DNA of 64,000 nt from NCBI RefSeq assembly GCF_008728635.1, contig NZ_CP044285.1, positions 4,092,001 to 4,156,000 on the forward strand, written 5' to 3'. The notes beneath the pieces were generated by a model. The model was not told the DNA's origin and ran no database searches. It saw only the letters and a list, made by a program, of their open reading frames with translations. Position 1 is the stretch's first letter, and each line of letters begins with the position of its first letter. Positions 1-8,846 of the stretch are shown one piece after another. This DNA is from Hymenobacter baengnokdamensis. Lineage in GTDB: Bacteria > Bacteroidota > Bacteroidia > Cytophagales > Hymenobacteraceae. Both the position numbers and the translations under genes were made by a program.

Positions 1-1057
1 GTAGCTCGCCGAAGCTTTCGAGCGCCAGCCCATACCGGGCAAACATAGCTTTAGCTGCATCTTCGGCCGCGCCGGGCTCTACGCACACCAGCAGGCCGCC
101 CGACGTCTGGGGGTCGCAGAGGTAGAATTTTTGCTCATCGGTGAGCGCGCCACCATTGTGCGCCACCTTGTGGCCGTAGCTCTCAAAGTTGCGGATGGTA
201 CCGCCCGGCACCGCGCCCTGCAGCAGGTAGCGCTCGGCCTGGGCCAGGCGCGGCACGTGGAAGTAGTTGATGGCGGCCTGCACGCTGCTGCCCTCGCACA
301 CCTCGGCCAGGTGGCCCAGCAGGCCAAAGCCAGTTATATCCGTCATGGCCCGCACGCCGGCAAGCTCACCCAGCTCGGCCCCTATCTTATTGAGCTGCCG
401 CATCTGGGCCGGGGCCACATCGGCATCTTCGAGGCTGAGAATGCCGCGCTTCTGGGCCGTGGTAAGAATGCCCACGCCCAGCGGCTTGGTCAGGTAGAGG
501 CGGCAGCCCACCGTGGCGGTATCATTGCGCTTGAGATTTTTTTCCTCAACCAGGCCCGTCACGGCCAGCCCGAAAATCGGCTCCGGCGAGTCGATGCTGT
601 GGCCGCCGGCCAGCGGAATGCCCGCCTCGGCGCAGATGGCGCGGGCGCCCTCGGTCACGCGGGCCGCCACTTCGGGCGGCAGCTTATCGATGGGCCAGCC
701 CAGCACCGCGATGGCCAGCAGCGGCCGTCCGCCCATGGCATACACATCGGAGATGGCGTTGGCCGAGGCAATGCGCCCGAAGTCGAAGGCATCATCGACG
801 ATGGGCATAAAAAAATCGGTGGTGCTGATGACGCATTGCCCCGCCTGGCCCGGCAGGCGGTACACGGCCGCGTCATCGCGCGAGCCGTTGCCGACGAGCA
901 GGTTGTCATAGTTGGGCTGCGGCAGGCTGCTGTGCAAAATTTTATCGAGCACGCTGGGCGCGATTTTGCAGCCGCAGCCCGCGCCGTGGCTGTATTGAGT
1001 AAGGCGGATTTGGTCGAGGTCGGGAGTCAAAGCTTCTGAGTTTTTATTGAATATCAT
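1..1057 (-). CDS. selD: Selenide, water dikinase (selenophosphate synthase), 3' end cut by window edge
   Basis: SelD makes selenophosphate from selenide and ATP, the selenium donor for selenouridine in tRNA. The translation carries the family N-terminus HGAGCGCK, with Cys28 and Lys31 matching the catalytic Cys17 and Lys20 of E. coli. The active Cys is encoded by TGC, so this is a cysteine rather than a selenocysteine enzyme. About 352 codons are present, nearly full length; only the last residues lie outside the window. The start is taken at the ATG at 1057; a TTG at 1030 in the same frame is a possible shorter start, and the ATG choice overlaps the preceding gene by 14 bases. It is the last gene of a minus-strand run mnmH - small lipoprotein - selD, which fits a role in tRNA 2-selenouridine synthesis. 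The antisense strand holds a long open frame that I treat as a shadow. Confidence 0.95.
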   Translation of the reverse strand, partial: MIFNKNSEALTPDLDQIRLTQYSHGAGCGCKIAPSVLDKILHSSLPQPNYDNLLVGNGSRDDAAVYRLPGQAGQCVISTTDFFMPIVDDAFDFGRIASANAISDVYAMGGRPLLAIAVLGWPIDKLPPEVAARVTEGARAICAEAGIPLAGGHSIDSPEPIFGLAVTGLVEEKNLKRNDTATVGCRLYLTKPLGVGILTTAQKRGILSLEDADVAPAQMRQLNKIGAELGELAGVRAMTDITGFGLLGHLAEVCEGSSVQAAINYFHVPRLAQAERYLLQGAVPGGTIRNFESYGHKVAHNGGALTDEQKFYLCDPQTSGGLLVCVEPGAAEDAAKAMFARYGLALESFGEL

Positions 1058-1511
1058 ACCAGGCGCAGGGTCCACCTATCTTGTAGCTGTAGTGAACAGC
1101 TTGAGTGAGAGCTAGTGAATCCAACAGTTGAACAGTCGAATCAGCCCGCTGCAATCTGAGGGTAGCAACTATATTTTTGCTTAATCCAAAGTAATAGCCC
1201 AAACCCACGGTTGAATTAGCCGGCAGCCGGAAAGTTATCCCGGCTGGCGTTCTTGTCATCGCCAAAGAATCCTGCATTTTAGCAATACTTGCCCGTAGTG
1301 GCCTGAGCAGTTTTGGTGAGAAGCGAAGTCTTCTAGGCTGTTTGCGACGCTGCATACCAATGCTTACTATCACAGCACCGCCAGTGGTATTCCGCACAAA
1401 AAGATAAGCCGGCGCAGGGGTACACCCTGCCAGCACTAGCGTCGTTATTTTCTTCAGATGGCTTATTTTTTGGGCGGCATATCGTAGCATAAGGTCCGGG
1501 TAAACTACCAT
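1044..1511 (-). CDS. Small predicted lipoprotein of unknown function between mnmH and selD
   Basis: I do not recognise this 155-residue protein. Near the N-terminus is a hydrophobic stretch ending in LVLAGC, a plausible lipobox, so it may be exported and lipidated. If so, the better start may be the internal Met8, because the first seven residues would precede a normal signal peptide. The rest is basic (a run [11 protein letters not shown]) followed by residues that could form beta strands. Its ATG overlaps the mnmH stop codon by one base (TAATG), which suggests translational coupling, and its end overlaps the selD start by 14 bases. Codon use is less GC-rich than its neighbours. A link to selenium is only positional. 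Confidence 0.6.
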   Translation of the reverse strand: MVVYPDLMLRYAAQKISHLKKITTLVLAGCTPAPAYLFVRNTTGGAVIVSIGMQRRKQPRRLRFSPKLLRPLRASIAKMQDSLAMTRTPAGITFRLPANSTVGLGYYFGLSKNIVATLRLQRADSTVQLLDSLALTQAVHYSYKIGGPCAWYDIQ

Positions 1512-2515
1512 TACTTAACCGCCGCCCGCACCAGCGCCGCATTAACCGCCACATCGGCACTATCTGCGGGTACAGTCACGGCCGGCCGGTCAGTCAGCCC
1601 GTAGCCGTAGGTTTTATCATAATACGCCAGCACCAGCTCCACCATGCGGGGCATATCGCCGTCGGCAATGGCGCCGAGGGCTTCCTTGGTTACGAGGCCG
1701 CCCAGGCGCTTGCGCAGGCGCAGCACGGCCGAGGCCAGCTCGCCGGCATCGTGGCGGCCGTAGTCGGCGGCCAGGTACTGCACGCGGGCGGCCTGGGGCA
1801 CGTCGAGCACTACGAGCGGCGCGGCACGCATCTGCTCAAAAAATGGCGCCGGAATACCCAGCCCGCCGATGCTCCGGCTTTCATCCTCGACCCAGATGGG
1901 TTGGTCGGTGGGCAGCTTGGCCAGTGCAGCGGCCAGGTCGTTCTCAAACTGCTCCTGGGTAGGCTGCGGCGGCTGGCCCAGCGCCCCAAACGAAGAGCCC
2001 AGGTGGTTGGCCAGCTTTTCGAGGTCGAGTACCGGCTCGCCCTGCGCGGCCAGCGCGTGGAGCACGGCCGTTTTGCCGCTGCCGGTGTAGCCGCCCAGCA
2101 CCCGCAGCTGGTGCGGGCGGGCCAGCTCGGCCAGCGCCCAGTGGCGAAAGTCTTTATAGCCTTTATCTAATAGATTGACCCGAAAGCCGGCCAGCTCCAG
2201 CAGCCACTGCACGGCCCCGCTGCGCATGCCGCCGCGCCAGCAGTGCAGGCGCACCTCCTGGCCGGGAGCCAGTTGCCTGGCCTGCTCAACCATTGCGCGC
2301 ATTTTGGGCCCGAAAAAATCGAGGCCCAGCAGCACGGCCTTGTCCGGGTTCACCTGCTTGTAGGTGGTGCCGATGCGCGCGCGCTCCTCATCGGTGAAGA
2401 GCGGCAGGCTGAGCGCCCCCGGAATGTGCCCCTGCGCATACTCGGCCGGTGCCCGCACATCGAGGATGGGGCCGGCGGCAGTAGTCAAAAAATCGGTGAT
2501 GGGATGGCGGGGCAT
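1511..2515 (-). CDS. mnmH: tRNA 2-selenouridine synthase (rhodanese-P-loop protein)
   Basis: MnmH (SelU/YbbB) replaces sulfur of 2-thiouridine at the wobble position of Lys, Glu and Gln tRNAs with selenium, through a geranylated intermediate, using selenophosphate. The 334-residue translation has an N-terminal rhodanese domain with active-site loop HCWRGGMRS (Cys92; Cys97 in E. coli). It is followed by a C-terminal P-loop domain with GGYTGSGKT at residues 141-149. Length fits the family. It is the first gene of the minus-strand run with selD, so the cell can both make selenophosphate and use it on tRNA. The start is the first ATG of the frame; nuoM begins divergently about 170 bases away. Confidence 0.96.
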   Translation of the reverse strand: MPRHPITDFLTTAAGPILDVRAPAEYAQGHIPGALSLPLFTDEERARIGTTYKQVNPDKAVLLGLDFFGPKMRAMVEQARQLAPGQEVRLHCWRGGMRSGAVQWLLELAGFRVNLLDKGYKDFRHWALAELARPHQLRVLGGYTGSGKTAVLHALAAQGEPVLDLEKLANHLGSSFGALGQPPQPTQEQFENDLAAALAKLPTDQPIWVEDESRSIGGLGIPAPFFEQMRAAPLVVLDVPQAARVQYLAADYGRHDAGELASAVLRLRKRLGGLVTKEALGAIADGDMPRMVELVLAYYDKTYGYGLTDRPAVTVPADSADVAVNAALVRAAVK

Positions 2516-2683
2516 AGCAGGTAGTTGGGGGCACGAAAGTACCGGTCGCCGGTCCGAAAGTTTACGCTTAGGCCCAACTTGGGGCGTCCGGGTGTCGCAG
2601 GCTTGCGCGCCTTGCCGTAAGTTTGCAGCTAATTCGCGGTAATCCCGCCGGGCTTCCGGCCGGCTTACCGTGCGCTTTCGCTA

Positions 2684-4162
2684 ATGCTGACAGCTTTTCT
2701 CGTCTTCTTCCCGCTTGCCGCCGCCCTGCTCCTTCACTTTGCCAAAGGCGGCGCGGCCCGTGCCCTGGCCCTGGGAGCCGCTTTACTGGAGTTTGCCGTT
2801 GCCGTGTTCGCGGCCTTCTCCTACGTTCACAACGGGCCCGCCGGCTTCGACCTCAACCTCAGCTGGATACCGTCGGCCGGCATCAGCTTTCACCTCGGCA
2901 TCGACGGACTGAGCCTATGCCTGGTGCTGCTCACCACGGTGCTGGTACCGATTATTCTGCTCACCGCTTTCCGGCACGAGGAGTACGACAACCCCGGCGC
3001 GTTCTACGCCCTGGTGCTGTTTATGCAAACCGGCCTGCTGGGCGTGTTCACGGCCCTGGATGCGTTCGTGTTTTACTTCTTCTGGGAAGTGGCGCTGATT
3101 CCGATTTATTTCCTGGCCGGCGCCTGGAGCCGCTCCGACCGCCGCATCCAGATTACGTTTAAGTTCTTCCTCTACACCATTATCGGCTCGCTGTTCATGC
3201 TGGCCGGCTTCGTGTACCTGTACCTGCAAACCGGCCCGGCGGCCGGCTCGCTGGCCGCGCACTCCTCCGATATTCAGGCGTTCTACGCCGCGGGCAAGCA
3301 GCTGGCCGCTTCGCAGCAGGGTTGGCTGTTCTGGCTCATCTTCGCCGCCTTCGCCGTGAAGATGCCCATTTTCCCCTTCCACACCTGGCAGCCCGATACG
3401 TACACCGAGTCGCCAGCCCCGGCCACCATGCTACTTTCGGGCATTATGCTGAAAATGGGCATCTACGGCTGCCTGCGCTGGCTGCTGCCGGTAGTGCCGC
3501 TCGGCGTGAGCCAGTGGCAGCAGCTAGTGGAGGTGCTGGCTATTATCGGCATTGTTTACGGGGCTATTATCGCCATCCGCCAGCGCGATATGAAGCGCCT
3601 TATCGCCTATTCGTCGCTCTCGCACGTGGGCCTGATGATTGCCGGCGTATTCTCGCTCAAAGCCATCGGCCTGCAGGGCGCGGTGGTGCAGATGCTGGCC
3701 CACGGCGTGAACGTGGTGGGTATGTTTCTGGTGGCCGATGCCATCGAGCGCCGCACGGGCACGCGCTACCTGCCCGACCTCGGCGGCCTCACCCGCCGCA
3801 CGCCGCTGCTCTCGGTCTGCTTTCTGGTAATGCTGCTCAGCACGGTGGCCCTGCCCCTCACGGGCGGCTTTGTAGGCGAATTCCTGCTGCTGGCCGGCGT
3901 GTACGAATTCAATATGTGGGCCGGCGCGGTAGCGGGTCTCACCATCATTTTCTCGGCCGTGTACCTGTTGCGCATGTACCAGCGCGCCATGCTCGGGCCC
4001 GATTCGGCTTACTCCGAAACCATCACCGACCTCAGCGGCGCCGAGCTGGCCATGTTTGCGCCGCTCATCGTGCTGGTGTTCTGGCTGGGCTTGTTTCCCG
4101 GCACTTTCCTGCATTTGTCTGAGCCGACCATCAGCAGCATTCTGACGGCTGTGAGCCGGTAG
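2684..4162 (+). CDS. nuoM: NADH-quinone oxidoreductase subunit M
   Basis: This is an antiporter-like membrane subunit of respiratory complex I, which helps couple quinone reduction to proton pumping. The 492 residues form about 14 hydrophobic helices. The conserved Glu in YFFWEVALIPIYF (Glu135) and the Lys-containing helix with VKMPIFPFHTW are present, as in proton-pumping NuoM. Length is normal. A TAAGTTTG element at 2618-2625 could be the -7 box of its promoter, but I see no well-spaced TTG upstream. The gene starts a two-gene unit with nuoN; nuoL and the rest of the nuo genes are not adjacent because mnmH lies divergently upstream. Confidence 0.96.
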   Translation: MLTAFLVFFPLAAALLLHFAKGGAARALALGAALLEFAVAVFAAFSYVHNGPAGFDLNLSWIPSAGISFHLGIDGLSLCLVLLTTVLVPIILLTAFRHEEYDNPGAFYALVLFMQTGLLGVFTALDAFVFYFFWEVALIPIYFLAGAWSRSDRRIQITFKFFLYTIIGSLFMLAGFVYLYLQTGPAAGSLAAHSSDIQAFYAAGKQLAASQQGWLFWLIFAAFAVKMPIFPFHTWQPDTYTESPAPATMLLSGIMLKMGIYGCLRWLLPVVPLGVSQWQQLVEVLAIIGIVYGAIIAIRQRDMKRLIAYSSLSHVGLMIAGVFSLKAIGLQGAVVQMLAHGVNVVGMFLVADAIERRTGTRYLPDLGGLTRRTPLLSVCFLVMLLSTVALPLTGGFVGEFLLLAGVYEFNMWAGAVAGLTIIFSAVYLLRMYQRAMLGPDSAYSETITDLSGAELAMFAPLIVLVFWLGLFPGTFLHLSEPTISSILTAVSR

Positions 4163-4172
4163 TTTGCAGTAT

Positions 4173-4256
4173 GTAGGGGCGCGTCGCACGCGCCCGGCCG
4201 TGTGAGTTCATCAGGCGGCAATCGTCCAACGGCGGGCGCGTGCGACGCGCCCCTAC
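4173..4256. repeat. Perfect 24-bp inverted repeat between nuoM and nuoN
   Basis: The left arm (4173-4196) and right arm (4233-4256) are exact reverse complements, separated by 36 bases. Each arm reads GTAGGGGCGCG from the outer end. The element sits 10 bases after the nuoM stop and ends 10 bases before the chosen nuoN start. It looks like a dispersed palindromic (REP- or MITE-like) element rather than a terminator, since no T-run follows. It could form a strong RNA hairpin between the two cistrons. Confidence 0.85.
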
Positions 4257-4266
4257 GCCTCCGCTC

Positions 4267-5691
4267 ATGCTCCCCATCGTTCTCCTCTCCGTCTTCGGCA
4301 TTGCCAACCTGTTCTTAGGCTTTCTGCGCTCCAACCGGGCGCTGCTGCCGTTTGCGCTGGTAGTGCTGGCTCTCATTTTTGGCGTCAATCTGCTCGACTG
4401 GAACCACGCCGGCAGCATGACGGGCCTGTTCGACTCGCCCTACGTAACCCAGATGCTCAGCGTAAACAACTACTCGGTGGCCTTCTCCGGCATCGTGTTG
4501 TTTACGGCGCTGGTGCTGCTGCCCTTTTCGCGCTCCTACGTAGCCGCCCACGAGCCCAACCTGGCCGAGTACTACTCGCTGCTGCTGTTTTCGCTGGTGG
4601 GGGCCATTATGATGGTGAGCTATAATCACCTCATCATGCTGTTTGTGGGCATTGAGATTCTGAGCATCAGCATGTACGTGCTGGCCGGCTCCGACAAGCG
4701 CAACGTGCGCTCCAACGAGGCGGCGCTCAAGTATTTTCTGCAAGGCTCCTTCGCTACGGGTATTCTGCTTTTCGGCATTGCGCTGGTCTACGGCGCTACC
4801 GGCACTTTCCAGCTTAACGAGCTGGCTACCACTATCGCCGCGCCGGCCAATGCCAGCCTGCAGCCCATGCTGTATGTGGGCGTGCTGATGATGGTTATCG
4901 GCATTGGCTTTAAAATATCGGCCGCGCCCTTCCACTTCTGGACGCCCGACGTGTACGAAGGTACCCCGACGTTCTTCACCGCCTTCATGAGCACGGTGGT
5001 GAAAACGGCTGGTTTCGCCGCTTTCCTCAAGCTGCTGGTGGTGGCACTGCCCGGCACCAGCGCCGTGTGGCTGCCCACCATCACGGCTATGTGCGTGCTT
5101 ACGCTGCTGCTCGGCAACGTGGGCGCCGCCGTGCAAACCAGCGCCAAGCGCATGCTGGCTTATTCGAGCGTAAGCCACGCCGGCTACCTGCTGCTGGGCC
5201 TCGTGGCCGGCCGCGGCCAACTGAGCGGCCCGGCCGCGCAAAGTATTTTCTTTTATAGCCTGGCGTATTCCATCGCTACGGTAGCGGCCTTCGGCGTGCT
5301 CAAGCTGGTGGCCGACCAGCGCGGGCGCGAAGACTACGCCGGCCTGGCGGGCCTGGCGCGGACCAACCCCCTGCTGGCTTTTGTGATGACGGTGGCCATG
5401 CTATCGCTGGGGGGCATTCCGCTCACGGGAGGCTTCTTCGGCAAATTTTTCATCTTCACAGCCGTGGCTTCGCAGGGCTATATCTGGCTGGTTGTATTCG
5501 CGGTGCTGATGAGCATGGTAGGTATCTACTACTACCTGAAGCCTGCTATTGCCATGTACATGCGCCCCGCCGAGCCGGGGGCCGATGCCCCGATTGTAGT
5601 CGATGGCTTTCAGTCGGCCACGCTGGTGCTGCTGGCAATTCTGACGCTGGTACTGGGTATTCTGCCCGGCTTCCTGAGTGGATTGCTTTAA
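4267..5691 (+). CDS. nuoN: NADH-quinone oxidoreductase subunit N
   Basis: NuoN is the third antiporter-like membrane subunit of complex I. The 474-residue translation is hydrophobic throughout and has the subunit-N signatures MLFVGIEILSISMYVLAG and FHFWTPDVYEGTP. I start at the ATG at 4267 (MLPIVLLSVFG). The open frame extends to an ATG at 4240, but that codon lies inside the right arm of the inverted repeat and would add a non-family leader. The family usually has a few more residues before LPI, so insertion of the repeat may have replaced the original start region. A strong hairpin terminator follows the stop. Confidence 0.95.
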   Translation: MLPIVLLSVFGIANLFLGFLRSNRALLPFALVVLALIFGVNLLDWNHAGSMTGLFDSPYVTQMLSVNNYSVAFSGIVLFTALVLLPFSRSYVAAHEPNLAEYYSLLLFSLVGAIMMVSYNHLIMLFVGIEILSISMYVLAGSDKRNVRSNEAALKYFLQGSFATGILLFGIALVYGATGTFQLNELATTIAAPANASLQPMLYVGVLMMVIGIGFKISAAPFHFWTPDVYEGTPTFFTAFMSTVVKTAGFAAFLKLLVVALPGTSAVWLPTITAMCVLTLLLGNVGAAVQTSAKRMLAYSSVSHAGYLLLGLVAGRGQLSGPAAQSIFFYSLAYSIATVAAFGVLKLVADQRGREDYAGLAGLARTNPLLAFVMTVAMLSLGGIPLTGGFFGKFFIFTAVASQGYIWLVVFAVLMSMVGIYYYLKPAIAMYMRPAEPGADAPIVVDGFQSATLVLLAILTLVLGILPGFLSGLL

Positions 5692-5728
5692 ACATATTAG
5701 AAAAAATAATATATTATTTAAATAACTA

Positions 5729-5760
5729 AAACCCCTCGGCAGTGATGCCGAGGGGTTTTT
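5729..5760. terminator. Bidirectional intrinsic terminator between nuoN and the NDH-2 gene
   Basis: A 13-base stem beginning AACCCCTCGGC pairs around a 3-base loop and is followed by TTTTT on the plus strand. An A-run before the left arm gives a T-run on the minus strand, so it can end both convergent transcripts. Confidence 0.9.
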
Positions 5761-5824
5761 AGCGCCGTTTCCAATCTGATGTATGGGCGGGCTCTCCGCT
5801 CGAACGATGCGGAGGCAGTTGCTT

Positions 5825-7224
5825 TTACGAGGCCGGTAGCGGTGCCGGCTGCGTTACCTCCTCCTGAATGGCGGGCGGCGTGGGGTTGTACTGCGCAGTA
5901 GCCGTGGCGAGCTCGGCGGCCCGCTTGCCCTTGTCGTCTTTCATATCGCGGCGCGAAAAAGGCCGGATAATCAGGCGCAGCGCCTGGTCGGAGCTGAAAT
6001 AGCTAAAGGCCCAGTCTACAAACGCCACCACCTTGTTGCGGAAGCCCACCAGCGTCATCAGGTGGACAAACAGCCAGGTGAGCCAGCCGAGGAAGCCCCG
6101 GAAGTGCACGTTTTTGGGCAGGTCTACCACGGCCTTGTTGCGGCTCACAATGGCCATCACCCCTTTATTGGTGTACTTGAAATCCTTGGGCACTTCGCCC
6201 GAATGAGGCGCTGCAGGTTATCGGCCAGCTGCTCGGCCTGCTGCTGGGCTACGGGGGCCAGCATGGGCAGGCCCTTGGGCATCTCTGGGGTTACCATGTT
6301 GGCCACGTCGCCGATGGCAAACACCTGGGGCACGCCCTGCACCTGGTTCCACAGGTTCACGGTGAGGCGCTTGTTGCGGGTTACTACCTCGTCGGGCAGG
6401 CCCGGGATAGCGGCCCCGTTGACGCCGGCTGCCCACACCATATTTTCGGTCGGGATAAACTCCGTGTCGGAATAGTAAGCCCGGCCATCCTCAAAGCGCT
6501 TGATAGCCGTGTTGAGATGCACCAGCACGCCCAGCTCGTCCATGTAGCGCTTGGCATCGGCCTGCGAGGCCTTCGACATAGGCCCCAGCAGCGCCGGGCC
6601 GGCCTCGACCAGGAAAATCTGCATCTGGCGCAGGTCCAGCTCGGGGTAGTCTTTGGGCAATACGTGCCGGCGCATCTCGGCCAGCGAGCCGCTGATTTCG
6701 ACACCCGTCGGGCCGCCGCCCACCACTACGATATTGAGCAGCGCCTGCCGCTTTTCGGGGTCAGTTTCGAGCAGCGCCTGCTCAAAGTTCTGGAAGATGA
6801 AGCTGCGCAGGTTCAGCGCGTTCGGGATGCTTTTTATCTGCATCGCGTTTTTTTCGATGCTTTCTATCCCAAAAAAATTGGTGAGTGAGCCCGTGGCCAG
6901 CACCAGGTAGTCGTAGCGAATATCGCCCACGCTCGTTTGCAGGGTCTTGGTGGCCGGCACCACGCCCTTCACGTCGGCCATGCGGTAGAAGAAGTTTTGC
7001 TGGCCCGCAAAAATCTTACGCAGCGGGTAGGCGATGCTATCGGCCTCCAGGGCGCCGGTGGCCACCTGGTAGAGCAGCGGCTGAAAATTGTGGTAGTTGT
7101 TGCGGTCTACCATCACTACCTGCACGGGCGCATCGGCCAGCGACTGCGCCAGCCGCAGGCCCCCAAAGCCGCCGCCCACTATTACCACGCGCGGCTGCGT
7201 CGAAACCGGAAGATTTGTATCCAT
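5825..7224 (-). pseudogene. ndh: Type II NADH dehydrogenase (NDH-2), split by a -1 frameshift
   Basis: NDH-2 is a single-subunit flavoprotein that oxidises NADH and reduces quinone without pumping protons. Frame one (7224 to about 6200) has the FAD site VVIVGGGFGGL near the N-terminus and the NADH site IVVVGGGPTGVEISG, and ends after NLQRLIR. The family sequence continues in another frame as VPKDFKYTNKGVMAIV to the stop at 5825, including the membrane-associated segment GWLTWLFVHLM. Restoring one G in the GGG run at 6198-6200 (minus strand) joins them as LIRGEVPKDFKY, giving about 460 residues, a normal length. Frame one as it stands ends at 6157. The start is ATG 7224 (MDTNLP); an ATG at 7245 is less likely. 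Either a real inactivating mutation or a homopolymer sequencing error. Confidence 0.9.
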
Positions 7225-7312
7225 AGCAAAAGCAAAAGGTGGCAATTGACTGCCACCTTCGCTTTACCTGCAAAATCGCCCAGGGGTTCTAAAATTTTAG
7301 CCGCTGGTCGAG

Positions 7313-7987
7313 CTAATAGTCAGTCCCTTCTTTCTTCTTAAACTCGCCATCCTTTACCTGCTTCACCAATTGCAGCCAGCTAAAGGGGTTCAGCAATGGG
7401 TTGTTACTGTGCGGGTTGGGGGCAGTGCCCATGCGGCGGTCGTAGTTATACTGCTGCTGCGACATGGTTTGGCGAAAGTTGGCCGTGGCCCCCATGGGCT
7501 GCGAGTTAAATATCTTGCGCATCAGCTCCTCGTTGAGGTTGTCGGCGGCTGCCGAGCCTTTTTCAGTGGGCATGCGCAGCGCCAGGAAGGCCCGCTTAAA
7601 GGCCTGCTCGGTGGCATACGGGAAGATGCGCACTTCGGGCAGCACGGTAGCGTCTTCCTTTAGGGAGATAATAACCGAAAAGCTTTGGCGCTGATAGTCA
7701 GCCGGTACGATAATAGTCTGATTGCGGTAGCCCAGCGAGCGAATGACTACGCTATCGCCGGCCAGCACAGCCATCGAGAAGTAGCCGTAGGCGTTGGTGG
7801 TGGTGCCGCGGCCGGCCTTGGGTACGTACACCGACGCGCCGGGCACGCCCAATAAGCTGTCGCCGCTCGCCACAATACCCGTAAACTGCACTATCCGGCG
7901 CTTGCCCTGTGCCCAGGCGTGAGGAGCGGCCAGCAGCCCGGTGAAGAGTACCAGGCTAAGCATCAAAAGGAAACGGCGACTATTCAC
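7313..7987 (-). CDS. Secreted carboxypeptidase-regulatory-like domain protein
   Basis: A 224-residue exported protein. Residues 1-27 are a clear signal peptide ending AWAQG. Residues of about 32-115 resemble the CarboxypepD_reg-like fold found in many Bacteroidota envelope proteins (GVPGASVYVPKAGRGTTTN, then GYFSMAVLAGDSVVIRSLGY). The C-terminal half is polar, rich in Asn and Gln, and has no motif I recognise. It stands alone on the minus strand, with an ArsR-type regulator starting divergently 106 bases away. No function can be assigned beyond a likely periplasmic or surface role. Confidence 0.75.
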   Translation of the reverse strand: MNSRRFLLMLSLVLFTGLLAAPHAWAQGKRRIVQFTGIVASGDSLLGVPGASVYVPKAGRGTTTNAYGYFSMAVLAGDSVVIRSLGYRNQTIIVPADYQRQSFSVIISLKEDATVLPEVRIFPYATEQAFKRAFLALRMPTEKGSAAADNLNEELMRKIFNSQPMGATANFRQTMSQQQYNYDRRMGTAPNPHSNNPLLNPFSWLQLVKQVKDGEFKKKEGTDY

Positions 7988-8093
7988 GGCGGGACAGGTT
8001 ATCGGGGTTGTGCTGTAACAAATATACGAACCTACCCGCCGGTCGTACTTTTGAAGGGCCCGGCCTGGCCGGCTCAGCCATTCTTAACCGTAG

Positions 8094-8483
8094 ATGCGCG
8101 TAAAACATTTCCCGGTTGCATTCGGGCAGCAGCTTTTTAAAGCACTCGGCGACGAAAGCCGCGTGCGCATCCTGCATTTGCTGTGGCGCAATCAGGAAAT
8201 GGTGGTCGGCGACCTGGAGCAGGTGCTCGACTTTACTCAAACCAAAACGTCGCGCCAGCTGGCTTATCTGAAGAACGCGGGCCTGGTGGGCGTGCGCCGG
8301 CTCGATAACTGGATGTTTTATTTTCTGCGCGACGAAACCCTTGAGCTGCTCCAGCAATTGCTAGGGCTGATGGAGCGCGACCCCCAGCTGGTGCGCGACC
8401 AGCAGGTGTACCAAACGCTCTGGAATAACCGGGAGCTGGCGGCTTACAAAATCCAAAACCGCCGCTGGCTGCCGCCAGCGTAA
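8094..8483 (+). CDS. ArsR-family winged-helix transcriptional regulator
   Basis: A 129-residue small DNA-binding protein. The N-terminal part reads FKALGDESRVRILHLL, the classic ArsR opening, followed by a helix-turn-helix with TKTSRQLAYLKNAGLV as recognition region. No cysteine cluster for metal sensing is visible, so the ligand is unknown; loss of metal sites is common in this family. It precedes a thioredoxin-like ferredoxin by 42 AT-rich bases and may be cotranscribed. A TACTTTTG element at 8046-8053 is a possible -7 box. Confidence 0.88.
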   Translation: MRVKHFPVAFGQQLFKALGDESRVRILHLLWRNQEMVVGDLEQVLDFTQTKTSRQLAYLKNAGLVGVRRLDNWMFYFLRDETLELLQQLLGLMERDPQLVRDQQVYQTLWNNRELAAYKIQNRRWLPPA

Positions 8484-8525
8484 CAGCAAATATATATTAT
8501 TTACTATATTAAGAAAATAACCTTC

Positions 8526-8831
8526 ATGCCTGAGCGCCGCCTGTTTGTTTGCACTAATCAGAAATCGGGGATTGGCGAAGATGTTGCCAAAGCCCTGAAA
8601 AAGGAGCTGAAAGCCCAGGGCGTGAAAACGATGCTCGCCGACGGGCAAAAGCTGCACACCCGCATTCAGACCTGCAGCTGCCTCGACCGCTGCGAGCACT
8701 GCAAAAAAGGCCCTGGGGCAGCGTTGGTAGTATATCCCGATGAAATTTACTACAACGACGTGCAGCCCAGGCAGGCGGCGCGCATCATAGAAGCACTGGC
8801 AGCCAGCCGGCCCGGCAGCGCCAAAAAATAA
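8526..8831 (+). CDS. Thioredoxin-like (2Fe-2S) ferredoxin domain protein
   Basis: A 101-residue protein of the thioredoxin-fold 2Fe-2S ferredoxin group. It opens with RLFVCTNQKS and later has CSCLDRCEHC; the first Cys with the later group supplies the usual cluster ligands. A basic helix KALKKELKAQG and the strand ALVVYPDEIYY follow the family pattern. It likely carries electrons in the cytoplasm, but the partner is not evident. It lies between the ArsR regulator and a HAD phosphatase, 15 bases before the latter. Confidence 0.82.
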   Translation: MPERRLFVCTNQKSGIGEDVAKALKKELKAQGVKTMLADGQKLHTRIQTCSCLDRCEHCKKGPGAALVVYPDEIYYNDVQPRQAARIIEALAASRPGSAKK

Positions 8832-8846
8832 GTTCTTTTCCTCCGT

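Noticed and set aside
131..1039. 302-codon plus-strand open frame
   Set aside because: Antisense shadow of selD, whose minus-strand product has clear family motifs.
2684..2684. Search for nuoL just upstream of nuoM
   Set aside because: The upstream region is a 168-base gap and then mnmH on the other strand.
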